A program made the position numbers and the translations under genes. Positions 1 through 8,801 of a stretch of DNA of 41,412 nt are shown in pieces; within the stretch, counting starts at the first letter, position 1, and every line of letters starts with the position of its first letter. Below the pieces are notes generated by a model that was not told the origin of the DNA, ran no database searches, and saw only the letters and a list, made by a program, of their open reading frames with translations. The stretch covers positions 1-41,412 of the forward strand of contig JAUNOM010000022.1 of NCBI GenBank assembly GCA_030531085.1, given 5' to 3'. Origin of the DNA: Prevotellaceae bacterium (lineage in GTDB: Bacteria > Bacteroidota > Bacteroidia > Bacteroidales > Bacteroidaceae).

Positions 1-146
1 TTATTAGTGTTTTCGTTGATTGTTTTCAAAACTACAACCATCGTTTTGTTGTTTTGTTCTTTGGTTATTTAGTTGTTTTGTTAAAACTAATAACTCAAAC
101 TAACAACTCATCATTCATCACTCACAACTCATAACTACCCCAACCT
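1..146. other. T/G-rich then A/C-rich intergenic stretch
   Basis: No gene is visible. The first 80 bases are rich in T and G (repeated words such as GTTTTGTT and TTTGG) and the following 60 are rich in A and C (AACTCATCA-like words). The beginning (TTATTAGT, 1-8, then TTTT) is complementary to AAAACTAATAA at 83-93, so a weak hairpin is possible. It lies just downstream of the minus-strand sigma-factor gene and might end its transcript, but it has no clean terminator stem with a T tract. Confidence 0.4.
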
Positions 147-653
147 TTATATAATTCTCCTCATTCTCTCCCTTATTCTCTTTCTGCCGTTGAGCTGGTG
201 GCACTCCACCGTCCTGCGGCTGATGTTCAGTGTGGTTGCAATCTCGTCGATGGTCATGCCCTGTATTTGTGACATCTCGTAGACGCGTGCCGTGCATGGT
301 GTCAGTTCCATCATCAGGCAGCGCTCCTTCTCGGCCAGATCATGAAAGGCGGCCACCTGCTCGGGTGTCAGACTGGGCCGGCTCCTCTCCATGTCGAACA
401 CGTATGACATTACCTCCTGTCTCTTATAGTGGCGGCGGATATGGTCTATCACCAGATTGTTGGCTATGCGGTAACACAGACTCTTCACCGTGTCCGTAGT
501 CACTATGTCACAACCCAGCAGGCGTACAAACACATCCTGCACTATGTCGAGAGCCTCTTCGTAGTCGTTTATGCGAATTGACACATAGTTTACGAGTGGC
601 GCAGCGTACTGCTCATAGGCATGGCTTACTATTATATTATTGTCTATTGCCAT
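147..653 (-). CDS. ECF-type RNA polymerase sigma factor
   Basis: A 168-residue protein with the two-domain ECF (sigma-70 group 4) layout. The N-terminal half has the region 2 helix pattern YEEALDIVQDVFVRLL (about residues 31-46), followed by a YRIANNLVIDHIRRHYKRQE segment of the -10-binding type. The C-terminal part has a region 4 helix-turn-helix, MTIDEIATTLNISRRTVECH (about residues 132-151), that would read the -35 element. The length is normal for the family. No anti-sigma gene lies beside it; the next gene is a divergent AraC-type membrane regulator. A Bacteroidota promoter on the same strand lies upstream, TAATTTTG with CTTG 20 bp away (709-740). The family is clear; the regulon is unknown. 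Confidence 0.9.
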   Translation of the reverse strand: MAIDNNIIVSHAYEQYAAPLVNYVSIRINDYEEALDIVQDVFVRLLGCDIVTTDTVKSLCYRIANNLVIDHIRRHYKRQEVMSYVFDMERSRPSLTPEQVAAFHDLAEKERCLMMELTPCTARVYEMSQIQGMTIDEIATTLNISRRTVECHQLNGRKRIRERMRRII

Positions 654-708
654 CAGTTAGGTAAGTTTTAATAGTAGTTCGGTTTATCTGTAATGGTTTT
701 TACGGTTG

Positions 709-740
709 CAAAATTACAGCATTTTTTGCAGTTGTGCAAG
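709..740 (-). promoter_or_regulatory. Promoter of the ECF sigma-factor gene
   Basis: On the minus strand a -7 box TAATTTTG (709-716) is preceded, after 20 bp, by CTTG (737-740), close to the Bacteroidota TTTG/TAnnTTTG pattern. The start codon at 653 follows after a leader of about 50 nt. Called from sequence only. Confidence 0.5.
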
Positions 741-903
741 AAAATAATGGCGGACTGCTTCCATTCTACTACAAAAAGTATTATAAATAGAAATATATCT
801 TTAAATCAGTCAGTTACAAATAGTCCAAATAAATTAGACGGATTACAATGAATATATAACTTAACTTTATTTGGACATTTATGCGTTATTTTTATCCTAA
901 TTA

Positions 904-935
904 TTTGGCAGTATAAAGAAAAAGTTCTACCTTTG
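904..935 (+). promoter_or_regulatory. Promoter of the propeller/AraC regulator
   Basis: TTTG (904-907, continuing as TTTGGCAG), a 20-bp spacer and TACCTTTG (928-935) match the Bacteroidota consensus in full. The box decides the start of the next gene: the longest reading frame begins at the TTG inside this -7 element (933), which lies upstream of where transcription should begin (about 942), so the ATG at 1023 is preferred. Confidence 0.75.
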
Positions 936-1022
936 CCGACAACTAACTTATATCTAAATTCAATAACCATACTATTGGCTCACAGACACCATAACGTACA
1001 GACTATATCACACGCCATTATC

Positions 1023-3749
1023 ATGGCTCTGACGATACTGCTGCTGTCCCCCTGCATGACGGCGGCGGCTCCTGTGCGTATGCGCTCACTGACAATCTAT
1101 GACGGTCTGGCAGGGGAGTCCGTCAACTGCATAGCTAAAAGCCCGTCGGGAATGATATGGGCCGGTACTGTCAACGGTGTCACCATATATGACGGCAACG
1201 AGATGCGCAACATTAACGTCAACCTTGCGCGCGCGCAGAACATTATCTATGATATAGCATTCACGGAGGACCATACGGCCTGGGTGGGATCAAGCAGCGG
1301 ACTGTACCGCATGGATCCGGAGAAAGGAATCTTCAGCCTTGCCTCTGATCTGGTTCAGGACAAGGTGTCAAGCGTGTGCGCCAGGGGCAACACGCTGTTT
1401 GCAGGGTCCACGCACGGGTTCTACGTGTTCAGGAACAACAAGCGCTGGCAGGTCAAGATGTCAAGGGACCACCTGTCAAAGGCCAACAACGTGGAGGACA
1501 TAAAGACTGACGCGAGAGGCGGTGTGTGGATACTGGGAGGCAGGGAGCTGTACAAGTACAATGAGAAGACAAAGAAGGCGGCACCCGTAGGACTGAGGGA
1601 GCAGCTGCGCATACATAATAACATGAGGCGCATGACGATAGCCGGAGAGAGGATATTCATTGGCACGTATAACGACGGCCTGCTGGTCTATAACATGAGG
1701 ACGGGGAAGGTGAGCAGGTACGTGGACGTGGAGTGCCGCGTGGTGGTATGCGTGTCAAATGACGGAAAGTACCTGTATGTGGGTACCGACGGCGCGGGAC
1801 TGAAGGTGATATCGCTGATGGAAGACCGCATGGTCAAGGAGTACACCACATCGCCGTGCAGCGAGATGCGGCTGCTGGACAACACGGTGTACTCGTTCTA
1901 CCGCGACAGGAGCGGCGTGTGCTTTTTCGGATACTTCAGGCGCGGCATACACCACAGCTACAATGGCAGCGAGCTGTTCAAGTGTTACAGCACGCCGCAC
2001 TTCAACAGCGACAGCGTGAACGTGCGCTCCATCTGCATAGACGGTAAGGTCAAGGTGCTGGGATCAAGGGGAGGACTGTACTACATCGACGAGGAGAGCC
2101 AGAGGTACAAGTTCTTCACGCCGGAGGAGCTGGGCGGCTCCATAGTGACCAATGTGGTGAAGTACAACAATATGTACTACTGCTGCACGTTCAACGGCGG
2201 TGTGATGCGCATAGACCCGGAGACTCTCACCACGTCACGCTTCGGAAGTGACCCCGCACTGGCTACGGGCAGCTTCAGCTGGCTGGCCGTCTCGCCGGGA
2301 AACCAGCTGAACATGGCCAGTAACACGGGACTGTACATATACGACAGCGGTACGTGCAGCGAGAAGGTGCTTAACTCACAGAACTCGCAGCTGTACAACT
2401 CGCAGGTGTACAACATACTGTTTGACAGGCAGCGCAGATGCTGGATATCCACGAATGACGGCATCTGCCTGTACGACCCCGTGGACGACATAGTGAGGGC
2501 GGGCGGCTTTCCGTACGGCTTCTTCAACAAGGCGCAGGATGCCAACGGCGTGATAGGACACGGCAGCAACCTGATATTCTTCGGAATAAACGGCATATAC
2601 CGCACCAACGAGGAGCTGACGTCATTCGGACGCATAAACACCCAGCAGACAATAGGCGGAGACTACGTGTCGCAGGTAATCTACGACCCGTACTACAAGA
2701 ACTACTGGATAGGCACAGAGCGCGGACTGTTCAAGATGGACACCACCTTCACCCACGTGACAAAGTTCGCGCAGGAGGTGGGACTGAACTCAAGGGAGTT
2801 CAGCAACAACGCCATCTTCATTGACAAGGAGCGGAGACTGTGGACGGGAACGGTGAAGGGACTGTACTATGCCAGTCTGGACAGCCTGCAGAAGTATGAT
2901 GTGGGCAATGTGCCAATACATCTCAGCGAGATGATGATAGGCTCCAGGCACATATCGTTCGGCGAGCTTGTCTCCATAGTGTCCAGCCATACCATACGGC
3001 TGTCATACCACTGGGGCATACACACGCTGTCATTCCAGCCCTGCCTGCTTAACTTCAGCGACCAGGCCGGCCTGTGCTTCGAGTACAGGATAGGGGATGA
3101 CGGGCCGTGGACGGTGCTGAAGAACAACGAGCGCGCCGTCATAGACCACGGACTGTCCATAGGCCACAACGTGCTGCAGGTGCGTCTGGCCGGACAGAGG
3201 CACATAACGGAGTATGAGGTCTACGTATGGCCGTCTACGGCATACGTGTGCGAGTGGATAGCCTTCATACTAATGACCGTGGCAGTGGCGATAGTGTACG
3301 GACAGCGCAGACGGTTGCGCAGGCAGAGGGAGGAGATGCAGCGCGTACAGAAGGAGCTGGAGGAGGTGAAGCGCAAATACAGCCGCGTGAACACCAACGA
3401 GGACGAGCAGCAGAGACTGCTGGCAAGACTGGAGGAGTACATGAGGCACGACAAGCCATATCTGAGTCAGGAGGTGAAGCTGTCGGACATCGCGTCGCAC
3501 CTCGACATCTCCACCGTCAAGCTGTCGCAGCTGTTCAACGTTTACCTGCAGCGCAACTACTATGACTTCATGAACCATTACCGTCTGGAGGAGTTCAAGC
3601 GCCGCATAGACGACAAGCGCTATGCCCACTACACGCTGCTGGCACTGGCGGAGGAGTGCGGCTTCAAGCGCTCATCATTCTTCGCCACCTTCAAGAAGGT
3701 GGAGGGCATAACGCCGACAGAGTACGTGAAACGACATAGGGGAGGGTGA
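1023..3749 (+). CDS. Membrane-spanning regulator: propeller, Y_Y_Y, AraC HTH
   Basis: A 908-residue protein from the ATG at 1023; the frame is open back to a TTG at 933, but that codon is part of the promoter. A hydrophobic N-terminal segment (MALTILLLSPCMTAAA) is followed by many WxGT/GLY-type two-component-propeller repeats filling about residues 20-660, then a Y_Y_Y-like beta domain (about 670-736), one transmembrane helix (WIAFILMTVAVAIVYG, about 743-758), a charged coiled coil and a C-terminal AraC-family HTH (LALAEECGFKRSSFFATFKK, ending TPTEYVKRHR). Hybrid two-component systems of Bacteroidota share the sensor and AraC parts, but the kinase and receiver domains are absent here. The layout suggests direct signalling from periplasmic glycan binding to DNA binding. 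The downstream GH2 gene is the obvious candidate target, by position only. Confidence 0.85.
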   Translation: MALTILLLSPCMTAAAPVRMRSLTIYDGLAGESVNCIAKSPSGMIWAGTVNGVTIYDGNEMRNINVNLARAQNIIYDIAFTEDHTAWVGSSSGLYRMDPEKGIFSLASDLVQDKVSSVCARGNTLFAGSTHGFYVFRNNKRWQVKMSRDHLSKANNVEDIKTDARGGVWILGGRELYKYNEKTKKAAPVGLREQLRIHNNMRRMTIAGERIFIGTYNDGLLVYNMRTGKVSRYVDVECRVVVCVSNDGKYLYVGTDGAGLKVISLMEDRMVKEYTTSPCSEMRLLDNTVYSFYRDRSGVCFFGYFRRGIHHSYNGSELFKCYSTPHFNSDSVNVRSICIDGKVKVLGSRGGLYYIDEESQRYKFFTPEELGGSIVTNVVKYNNMYYCCTFNGGVMRIDPETLTTSRFGSDPALATGSFSWLAVSPGNQLNMASNTGLYIYDSGTCSEKVLNSQNSQLYNSQVYNILFDRQRRCWISTNDGICLYDPVDDIVRAGGFPYGFFNKAQDANGVIGHGSNLIFFGINGIYRTNEELTSFGRINTQQTIGGDYVSQVIYDPYYKNYWIGTERGLFKMDTTFTHVTKFAQEVGLNSREFSNNAIFIDKERRLWTGTVKGLYYASLDSLQKYDVGNVPIHLSEMMIGSRHISFGELVSIVSSHTIRLSYHWGIHTLSFQPCLLNFSDQAGLCFEYRIGDDGPWTVLKNNERAVIDHGLSIGHNVLQVRLAGQRHITEYEVYVWPSTAYVCEWIAFILMTVAVAIVYGQRRRLRRQREEMQRVQKELEEVKRKYSRVNTNEDEQQRLLARLEEYMRHDKPYLSQEVKLSDIASHLDISTVKLSQLFNVYLQRNYYDFMNHYRLEEFKRRIDDKRYAHYTLLALAEECGFKRSSFFATFKKVEGITPTEYVKRHRGG

Positions 3750-3978
3750 GGTGGCTTGGTTGGTTGTGGGTTGTTGGTTGTGGGTTTTAGGTCTTTGGTT
3801 ATGGGTTTTAGGTCAGTACGCTATAACTTTACAGTCTATTCAGAGACCAAGAACTTAAAAATCAACCCCCAAAAACAAAAAAAGACCAAATAACCCACAA
3901 CCTAAAACCAACAAAAGGCCCCCAACCAACAACCCCAAAAGACCTCCAACCCAAAACCAACAACCAACAACCATAACA
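3750..3978. repeat. G/T-rich and C/A-rich arms, possible large stem or G-quadruplex
   Basis: No gene. The left part (3750-3816) is built from GGTTGG, GTGGGTT and GGTTTTAGGTC words. The right part (about 3880-3975) holds complementary words such as AACCCACAACC, AACCAACAACC and AAGACC. The transcript could fold into a long imperfect stem between the regulator and the GH2 gene. The cluster GGTTGGTTGTGGGTTGTTGG also has four G-runs that could form a two-tetrad quadruplex. A conventional terminator and a TAnnTTTG promoter were not found here. Confidence 0.5.
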
Positions 3979-6900
3979 ATGAAAAAGCTATTCCCAACAA
4001 TTCTCTCACTGGCCCTGGCGTGCACCGTCCAGGCCGGAGAACGCTACAACTTCAACGCCGCATGGAAACTGGCGGTGGGCAATGAGCCACGGGGCTCGGA
4101 AGTGAAGTTCAACGATTCTGACTGGCAGAACGTCACACTGCCATACGCCTTCAACCAGCATGAGGCCTTCGGAAAGCTCTGCGCGGAGCTGAGCGACACC
4201 GTGATGTGGTACCGGAAGCGCTTCACCCTGCCCAAGAGCGCGAAGGGTAAGCGCGTGTATGTGGAGTTCGAGGGAGCGCGCTTCGGAGCACAGGTATTCA
4301 TAAACGGCCACGAGCTGGGATGGGGAGAGAACGGAGTGATGGCCTTCGGCTTTGACCTTACACCTTATATAAAATATAAAGGGGAGAATGTTCTGGCGGT
4401 ATTCGTGGACAACAACTGGAAATATCACGAGCATCTGATGTTCCCCGACCCGAAGACAGGACGCATGACAGGGTCTGGATTCCAGTGGAACGACAAGAAC
4501 TTCTACTGCAACTACGGCGGCATAAACAAGAATGTGTGGCTGCATATCATGCCGCAGGTGCACCAGACGCTGCCGCTTTACTCCAACCTCGGGACCACGG
4601 GAGTGTACGTTTACGCCAAGGACATAGACGTGAGGCGTGGCGCTGCCACGGTATGTGCCGAGACACAGGTGGTGAACGGGGGCAAGTCACGCCAGACAGT
4701 GCAGCACAAGGTCACCGTCATTGACAAGGACGGCCGCGAGGTGGCCTCCTTCCTTGGCGACAGCCGCACCGTCAGCCCCGGCGACACGGTGACATTGAAG
4801 TCGCAGAAGGCCCTCGAGGGGCTGCATCTGTGGTCCTGGGGCTACGGATACCTGTACACGGTGAAGTCCAGCCTGGTGCAGAATGGCAGGGTAACGGACG
4901 AGCAGAGCATACGCACTGGGTTCAGAAAGACGGAGTTTAAGGACGGCATGGTATACCTCAACGACCGCGTGCTGCAGCTGAAAGGCTTCGCGCAGCGCTC
5001 CACCAACGAGTGGCCCGCACTTGGCATCTCCATTCCTGCGTGGATGAGTGACTACTCCAACAGCCTGATACTGGGCTGTAACGGAAACTTTGTGCGCTGG
5101 ATGCACGTCACACCATCCAGACAGGACGTGCTGTCCTTTGACAGACTGGGACTGATACAGGCCATGCCGGCAGGCGACGCGGAACGCGATGTGACCGGAC
5201 GCAGATGGGAACAGAGGTGCGAGGTGATGCGTGACGCCATCATCTACAACCGCAACAACCCGTCAATACTGTTCTATGAGGGCGGCAACAACAACATCTC
5301 CGACCCGCACATGGCCGACCTGAAGGCCATACGCGACCAGTATGACCCGCACGGCGGACGCGCTGCCGGCTCACGTAATATGCTAAGCTCAAAGGAGGCG
5401 GAGTACGGCGGCGAGATGCTATACGTGAACAAGTCGGCAGGCAAGCCCATGTGGCAGATGGAATACAACCGTGACGAGGGCATACGCCGCTACTGGGACC
5501 GCTGGAGCTACCCGTATCACGAGGAGGGAGAGGGCCCGCTGTACCGCGGAGCACGCGCCGTGGCATACAACCACAATCAGGACGGACTGGCAATAGAGAA
5601 TATAATAAGGTGGAACGAGTACTGGATGGCGCGGCCGGGCACTGGCAGAAGGGTGAACTCCGGTGGTGCCAAGATCATATTCTCTGACTCAAACACCCAT
5701 GCGCGCGGCGAGAAGAACTACCGCACCAGTGGTGATGTGGACCCGATGCGCCTGCCAAAGGACTCGTGGTTCGTGCACCGCACCATGTGGGACGGATGGG
5801 TTGACACGGAACATCACAGCGCCCATATCATAGGTCACTGGAACTATCCCGACACAGTGGTGAAGCCCGTCTATGTATGCTCCACCGCCGACAGCGTGGA
5901 GCTGTTCCTTAACGGCAGGAACCTTGGGCCGGGACGCCGCTCCGAGACATTCCTGTTCACATGGGACAGCGTGGCCTACAATCCGGGAACTCTGCGTGCC
6001 GTGGCCTACAAGGACGGAAAGGCAGTGGCGGAGGACTCACGCCGCACCGTGGGACAGCCCGTAAGCCTGCGCATGAGGTGGGTGGACGCTCCGGAACAGT
6101 TCCGCGCTGACAATGCCGACATACGCATAGCCGAGATAGAGGCTGTGGACGCGCAGGGACAGCGGCATCCGCTGGCACACGACATGATAGAGTTCTCCGT
6201 AAGCGGTGAGGGCGAGTACATCGGAGGAGTGAGCGGAGTGGTGCCCGAAGAGGAGAAGGCTCTCAACGCGGCGGCGACACCACAGGGCCAGGAAGGCATC
6301 ATATCCGAGGGCGGACACTCCAAGGACAGCAACATGACAGGCTCCAGACAGCTTATGCTGGAGGCAGGAGTGATACGCGTGATGGTACGCTCAACACTGC
6401 AACCCGGCGACATCACGCTGACGGCCACACCGACATCATGCGACGGAGCGCCGTCCACGCTGAAGCCGGCACAGCTGACAGCCACCACGACAGCGTGCCC
6501 TGTGAAGGGCGGCTTCTACGTTAACAGCACGGGACAGCCCGTGGAGGCGGACTGGGCCGCACAGCTGCCGCTGTATCTGGAGCGCGGAGCCACCCCGCAG
6601 ACACCGTCCTTCACACAGAAATACATCACTGTGCCCGTGAAGAGCGTGGAGGCCGCCGTGAACAAGGACAAGCTGCACTACCTGACGGACGACATAGAGG
6701 CCACGGATGCCGGAATGTACGGCGTGGACTCACGATGGAGCAGCGACGGAATCATTGACAACGCATGGCTGAAGGTGACACTGGAGCGCCCGGCGGCAAT
6801 ATCACAGATAGCACTGCGCATGGCGGGATTCCGCACCACGAGCTATCCGCTGCAGGTCTTCGCACACATCAACGGCGAGCGGCGTCTCGTATGGCAGGGC

Positions 6901-7104
6901 TTCACACCCAAGAACCTCGGTGACGCATACATAGACATCGCGGAGCCGGTAATGACGGATCAGTATGAGATACGCATGATTGGCCCGGCAAACGTGAAGG
7001 AGGCCTTCGCCTCTATGACCGAGCTGGCGGCCAGGAAGAACGTATCCACCAAGGCGTCAAAGAGCAACGTGCTGTCAATAATAGAGATGCAGTTCAGTGA
7101 ATAG
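3979..7104 (+). CDS. Secreted glycoside hydrolase family 2 enzyme
   Basis: A 1041-residue exported enzyme of the GH2 type (beta-galactosidase/beta-glucuronidase-like). A signal peptide (MKKLFPTILSLALACTVQA) is followed by the sugar-binding jelly roll (WYRKRFTLP, GARFGAQVFINGHELG, YGGINKNVWL), an immunoglobulin-like domain, the TIM barrel (about residues 320-560), a DUF4982-like region (VELFLNGRNLG, about 635-700), a further Ig-like part and a C-terminal discoidin-like domain (RWSSDGIIDNAWLKVTLE). The likely nucleophile is Glu495 in QMEYNRDEG. The usual acid/base motif GNE reads G-N-N (Asn438), with Glu434 four residues earlier in YEGGNNN. It probably acts in the periplasm or outside; the substrate cannot be named. 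It lies 229 bp behind the sensor gene and ends before a terminator. Confidence 0.9.
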   Translation: MKKLFPTILSLALACTVQAGERYNFNAAWKLAVGNEPRGSEVKFNDSDWQNVTLPYAFNQHEAFGKLCAELSDTVMWYRKRFTLPKSAKGKRVYVEFEGARFGAQVFINGHELGWGENGVMAFGFDLTPYIKYKGENVLAVFVDNNWKYHEHLMFPDPKTGRMTGSGFQWNDKNFYCNYGGINKNVWLHIMPQVHQTLPLYSNLGTTGVYVYAKDIDVRRGAATVCAETQVVNGGKSRQTVQHKVTVIDKDGREVASFLGDSRTVSPGDTVTLKSQKALEGLHLWSWGYGYLYTVKSSLVQNGRVTDEQSIRTGFRKTEFKDGMVYLNDRVLQLKGFAQRSTNEWPALGISIPAWMSDYSNSLILGCNGNFVRWMHVTPSRQDVLSFDRLGLIQAMPAGDAERDVTGRRWEQRCEVMRDAIIYNRNNPSILFYEGGNNNISDPHMADLKAIRDQYDPHGGRAAGSRNMLSSKEAEYGGEMLYVNKSAGKPMWQMEYNRDEGIRRYWDRWSYPYHEEGEGPLYRGARAVAYNHNQDGLAIENIIRWNEYWMARPGTGRRVNSGGAKIIFSDSNTHARGEKNYRTSGDVDPMRLPKDSWFVHRTMWDGWVDTEHHSAHIIGHWNYPDTVVKPVYVCSTADSVELFLNGRNLGPGRRSETFLFTWDSVAYNPGTLRAVAYKDGKAVAEDSRRTVGQPVSLRMRWVDAPEQFRADNADIRIAEIEAVDAQGQRHPLAHDMIEFSVSGEGEYIGGVSGVVPEEEKALNAAATPQGQEGIISEGGHSKDSNMTGSRQLMLEAGVIRVMVRSTLQPGDITLTATPTSCDGAPSTLKPAQLTATTTACPVKGGFYVNSTGQPVEADWAAQLPLYLERGATPQTPSFTQKYITVPVKSVEAAVNKDKLHYLTDDIEATDAGMYGVDSRWSSDGIIDNAWLKVTLERPAAISQIALRMAGFRTTSYPLQVFAHINGERRLVWQGFTPKNLGDAYIDIAEPVMTDQYEIRMIGPANVKEAFASMTELAARKNVSTKASKSNVLSIIEMQFSE

Positions 7105-7150
7105 GGTCCGCAAGGGACGGAACGGACATCAACAGACAATAAATTCCATG

Positions 7151-7196
7151 ACATTGTCGGGAAAGGGAGCATCCCTTTTCCGGCAATGTGTTTTTT
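7151..7196 (+). terminator. Terminator after the GH2 gene
   Basis: ACATTGTCGGGAAAGGGA pairs with TCCCTTTTCCGGCAATGT around a GCA loop (7151-7189), followed by a T run. A strong intrinsic-terminator shape with few mismatches. Confidence 0.85.
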
Positions 7197-7265
7197 ATAC
7201 AGGCACCAGTATGGCTCATGAAAGTGGAGGAACGCAATATATATTCTTCATAAAACAATAATAAT

Positions 7266-8471
7266 ATGACAAGAACAAGTGTAAAACTGAAATTCCGTCC
7301 CTCTGCGACTCCTGACCGTATGGGAACTCTTTACTTCCAGGTTATCCATGAGCGCACAGTGCGCCAGTTTGCAACAGACTACAGGATATACGCCTCCGAA
7401 TGGGACAGGCGCAGGTCCACGGTTACTATATCCGGCGACAGTGGGCGCAGGCAGACGCTTGCCATGCTGCGTGAGCGTACATTCCATGACATGGAGAGGC
7501 TGAGGCGTGTGGTCCTTTCGTTCGAGCGGAGGGGGCTGGACTTCTGTGCGGACGACATAATCGCAGAATACCGCCGCATCATGCAGGAGCATACGCTGTT
7601 CCACTTCATGGAACATACCATCGCACAGCTGCGGCAACTCGGGAAGAGACGCACAAGCGAGACCTACCAGGCGGCACTGAACAGCTTCAGACAATACAGG
7701 GGCGGCGAGGACATAATGATTGACACCATGACATCGGACGAGATAAGGAACTATGAAGCCTCCATGAACAGGCGCGGGATATCACTGAACACATCATCAT
7801 TCTATATGCGGATACTGCGCGCGACATACAACCGCGCCGTGGAGAACGGAGTGACAGAACAGCACTATCCATTCAAACACGTCTATACCGGAGTGTGCAA
7901 GACCGTGAAACGGGCCATCACCATCGGTGACATCAGAAGGATAAGGCGGCTGTCCCTGCCCCCCGGCACATCACTGGCATTGGCACGTGACATATTCATG
8001 TTCAGCTTTTTCACACGCGGGATGGCTTTCGTGGACATAGCATTCCTCCGCAAGAGGGATGTCGAGGGCGGAATGATAACGTACAAGAGGCATAAGACGG
8101 GGCAGCTGCTCCGTGTCAGGATAGAGAAATGCACCCAGGAAATCATTGACAGAAACCATAATCCTGACACGGACTATCTGTTTCCACTCATAAGGAAGTC
8201 CGGAGACGAGTACCAGCAGTACCGCAACGCACTCAGACTTGTAAACCGCAGACTGAAACAAGTAGGCTGTATGGCAGGCATTCCCATAAGGCTGACAACA
8301 TACGTGGGCCGCCACTCATGGGGCAGTGCGGCGAAAAGCAGCAACATACCGATATCTGTAATAAGCGAGTCCATGGGACACGACAATATAAAAACCACGC
8401 AGATATACCTTATTTCCCTTGACACGTCGGTAATAGATGATGCCAACGCAAAAATACTTAAAGAACTGTAA
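7266..8471 (+). CDS. Tyrosine site-specific recombinase 1 (promoter-invertase type)
   Basis: A 401-residue tyrosine recombinase of the short Bacteroidota type: an arm-like N-terminal domain (SVKLKFRPSA...RIYASEWD), a core-binding SAM-like domain (about residues 115-205) and a C-terminal catalytic domain. Catalytic positions are Arg251 (FFTRGMAF), a lysine in YKRHKTGQ, Arg349-His350 in YVGRHSW, His372 in MGHDN and nucleophile Tyr381 in TTQIYL. The first histidine of the HxxR box is Tyr346, whereas the paralogue at 12671 has His. The gene ends 33 bp before an inverted repeat bounding a promoter-bearing segment, so its likely job is local DNA inversion for phase variation rather than phage integration; no phage or conjugation genes are near. 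Confidence 0.9.
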   Translation: MTRTSVKLKFRPSATPDRMGTLYFQVIHERTVRQFATDYRIYASEWDRRRSTVTISGDSGRRQTLAMLRERTFHDMERLRRVVLSFERRGLDFCADDIIAEYRRIMQEHTLFHFMEHTIAQLRQLGKRRTSETYQAALNSFRQYRGGEDIMIDTMTSDEIRNYEASMNRRGISLNTSSFYMRILRATYNRAVENGVTEQHYPFKHVYTGVCKTVKRAITIGDIRRIRRLSLPPGTSLALARDIFMFSFFTRGMAFVDIAFLRKRDVEGGMITYKRHKTGQLLRVRIEKCTQEIIDRNHNPDTDYLFPLIRKSGDEYQQYRNALRLVNRRLKQVGCMAGIPIRLTTYVGRHSWGSAAKSSNIPISVISESMGHDNIKTTQIYLISLDTSVIDDANAKILKEL

Positions 8472-8504
8472 GGGACGGTAGGCACCCATATACAATATAG
8501 TCTA

Positions 8505-8523
8505 TCTCTTTGCAAGAGAGCGA
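8505..8523 (+). repeat. Left inverted repeat of switch 1
   Basis: TCTCTTTGCAAGAGAGCGA, 19 bp, repeated exactly in reverse at 8663-8681. Within it, TCTCTT and AAGAGA form a perfect dyad around a TGC core, as expected for a tyrosine-recombinase crossover site with two opposed binding sites. Confidence 0.9.
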
Positions 8524-8644
8524 CAGGTGGGTTAACGCACTGTGTCTAAGGCTCTGAATAATGCTTTTTGCTAAATTTATTGACAATTTCAGTGTGAAAA
8601 GTGATTTTTTTTCTAAAAAATTCTTTTAATTTAAAATTAATTAC

Positions 8645-8652
8645 TACTTTTG
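8645..8652 (+). promoter_or_regulatory. -7 box of the switch 1 promoter
   Basis: TACTTTTG matches TAnnTTTG and reads toward the 8802 operon. It lies inside the invertible segment, so its direction depends on the state of the switch. Confidence 0.7.
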
Positions 8653-8662
8653 CAAATGTAAA

Positions 8663-8681
8663 TCGCTCTCTTGCAAAGAGA
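8663..8681 (-). repeat. Right inverted repeat of switch 1
   Basis: Exact reverse complement of 8505-8523. It would be transcribed within the leader of the surface operon, which runs about 140 nt to the ATG at 8802. Confidence 0.9.
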
Positions 8682-8801
8682 GGGTCAAAACGTCCGTGCA
8701 GCCATCATAATGCCCCGTGTGTTGATGCGCCTCCGTTGCCGAACGAGACAAATTATAACTTTCACAGTCACAGGAGGTGTGGCTACAGACATTTTAAAAC
8801 T

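Larger units (their letters stand above)
8505..8681. promoter_or_regulatory. Invertible promoter segment 1 (ON orientation)
   Basis: A 177-bp segment between a recombinase gene and a surface-protein operon, bounded by perfect inverted repeats (8505-8523 and 8663-8681) with a 139-bp AT-rich interior. Inside its right end is a -7 box TACTTTTG (8645-8652) reading right, 10 bp before the right repeat, so the operon from 8802 should be transcribed as assembled. After inversion the box would lie at about 8534-8541 and point at the 3' end of the recombinase gene. The -33 element is weak (TTCT at 20-bp spacing). The arrangement matches the invertible promoters known from Bacteroides and Parabacteroides surface loci. 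Confidence 0.85.

Noticed and set aside
8601-8801. N-terminal extension of the beta-barrel protein
   Set aside because: It would be encoded across the promoter and the inverted repeat; the signal peptide begins at 8802.
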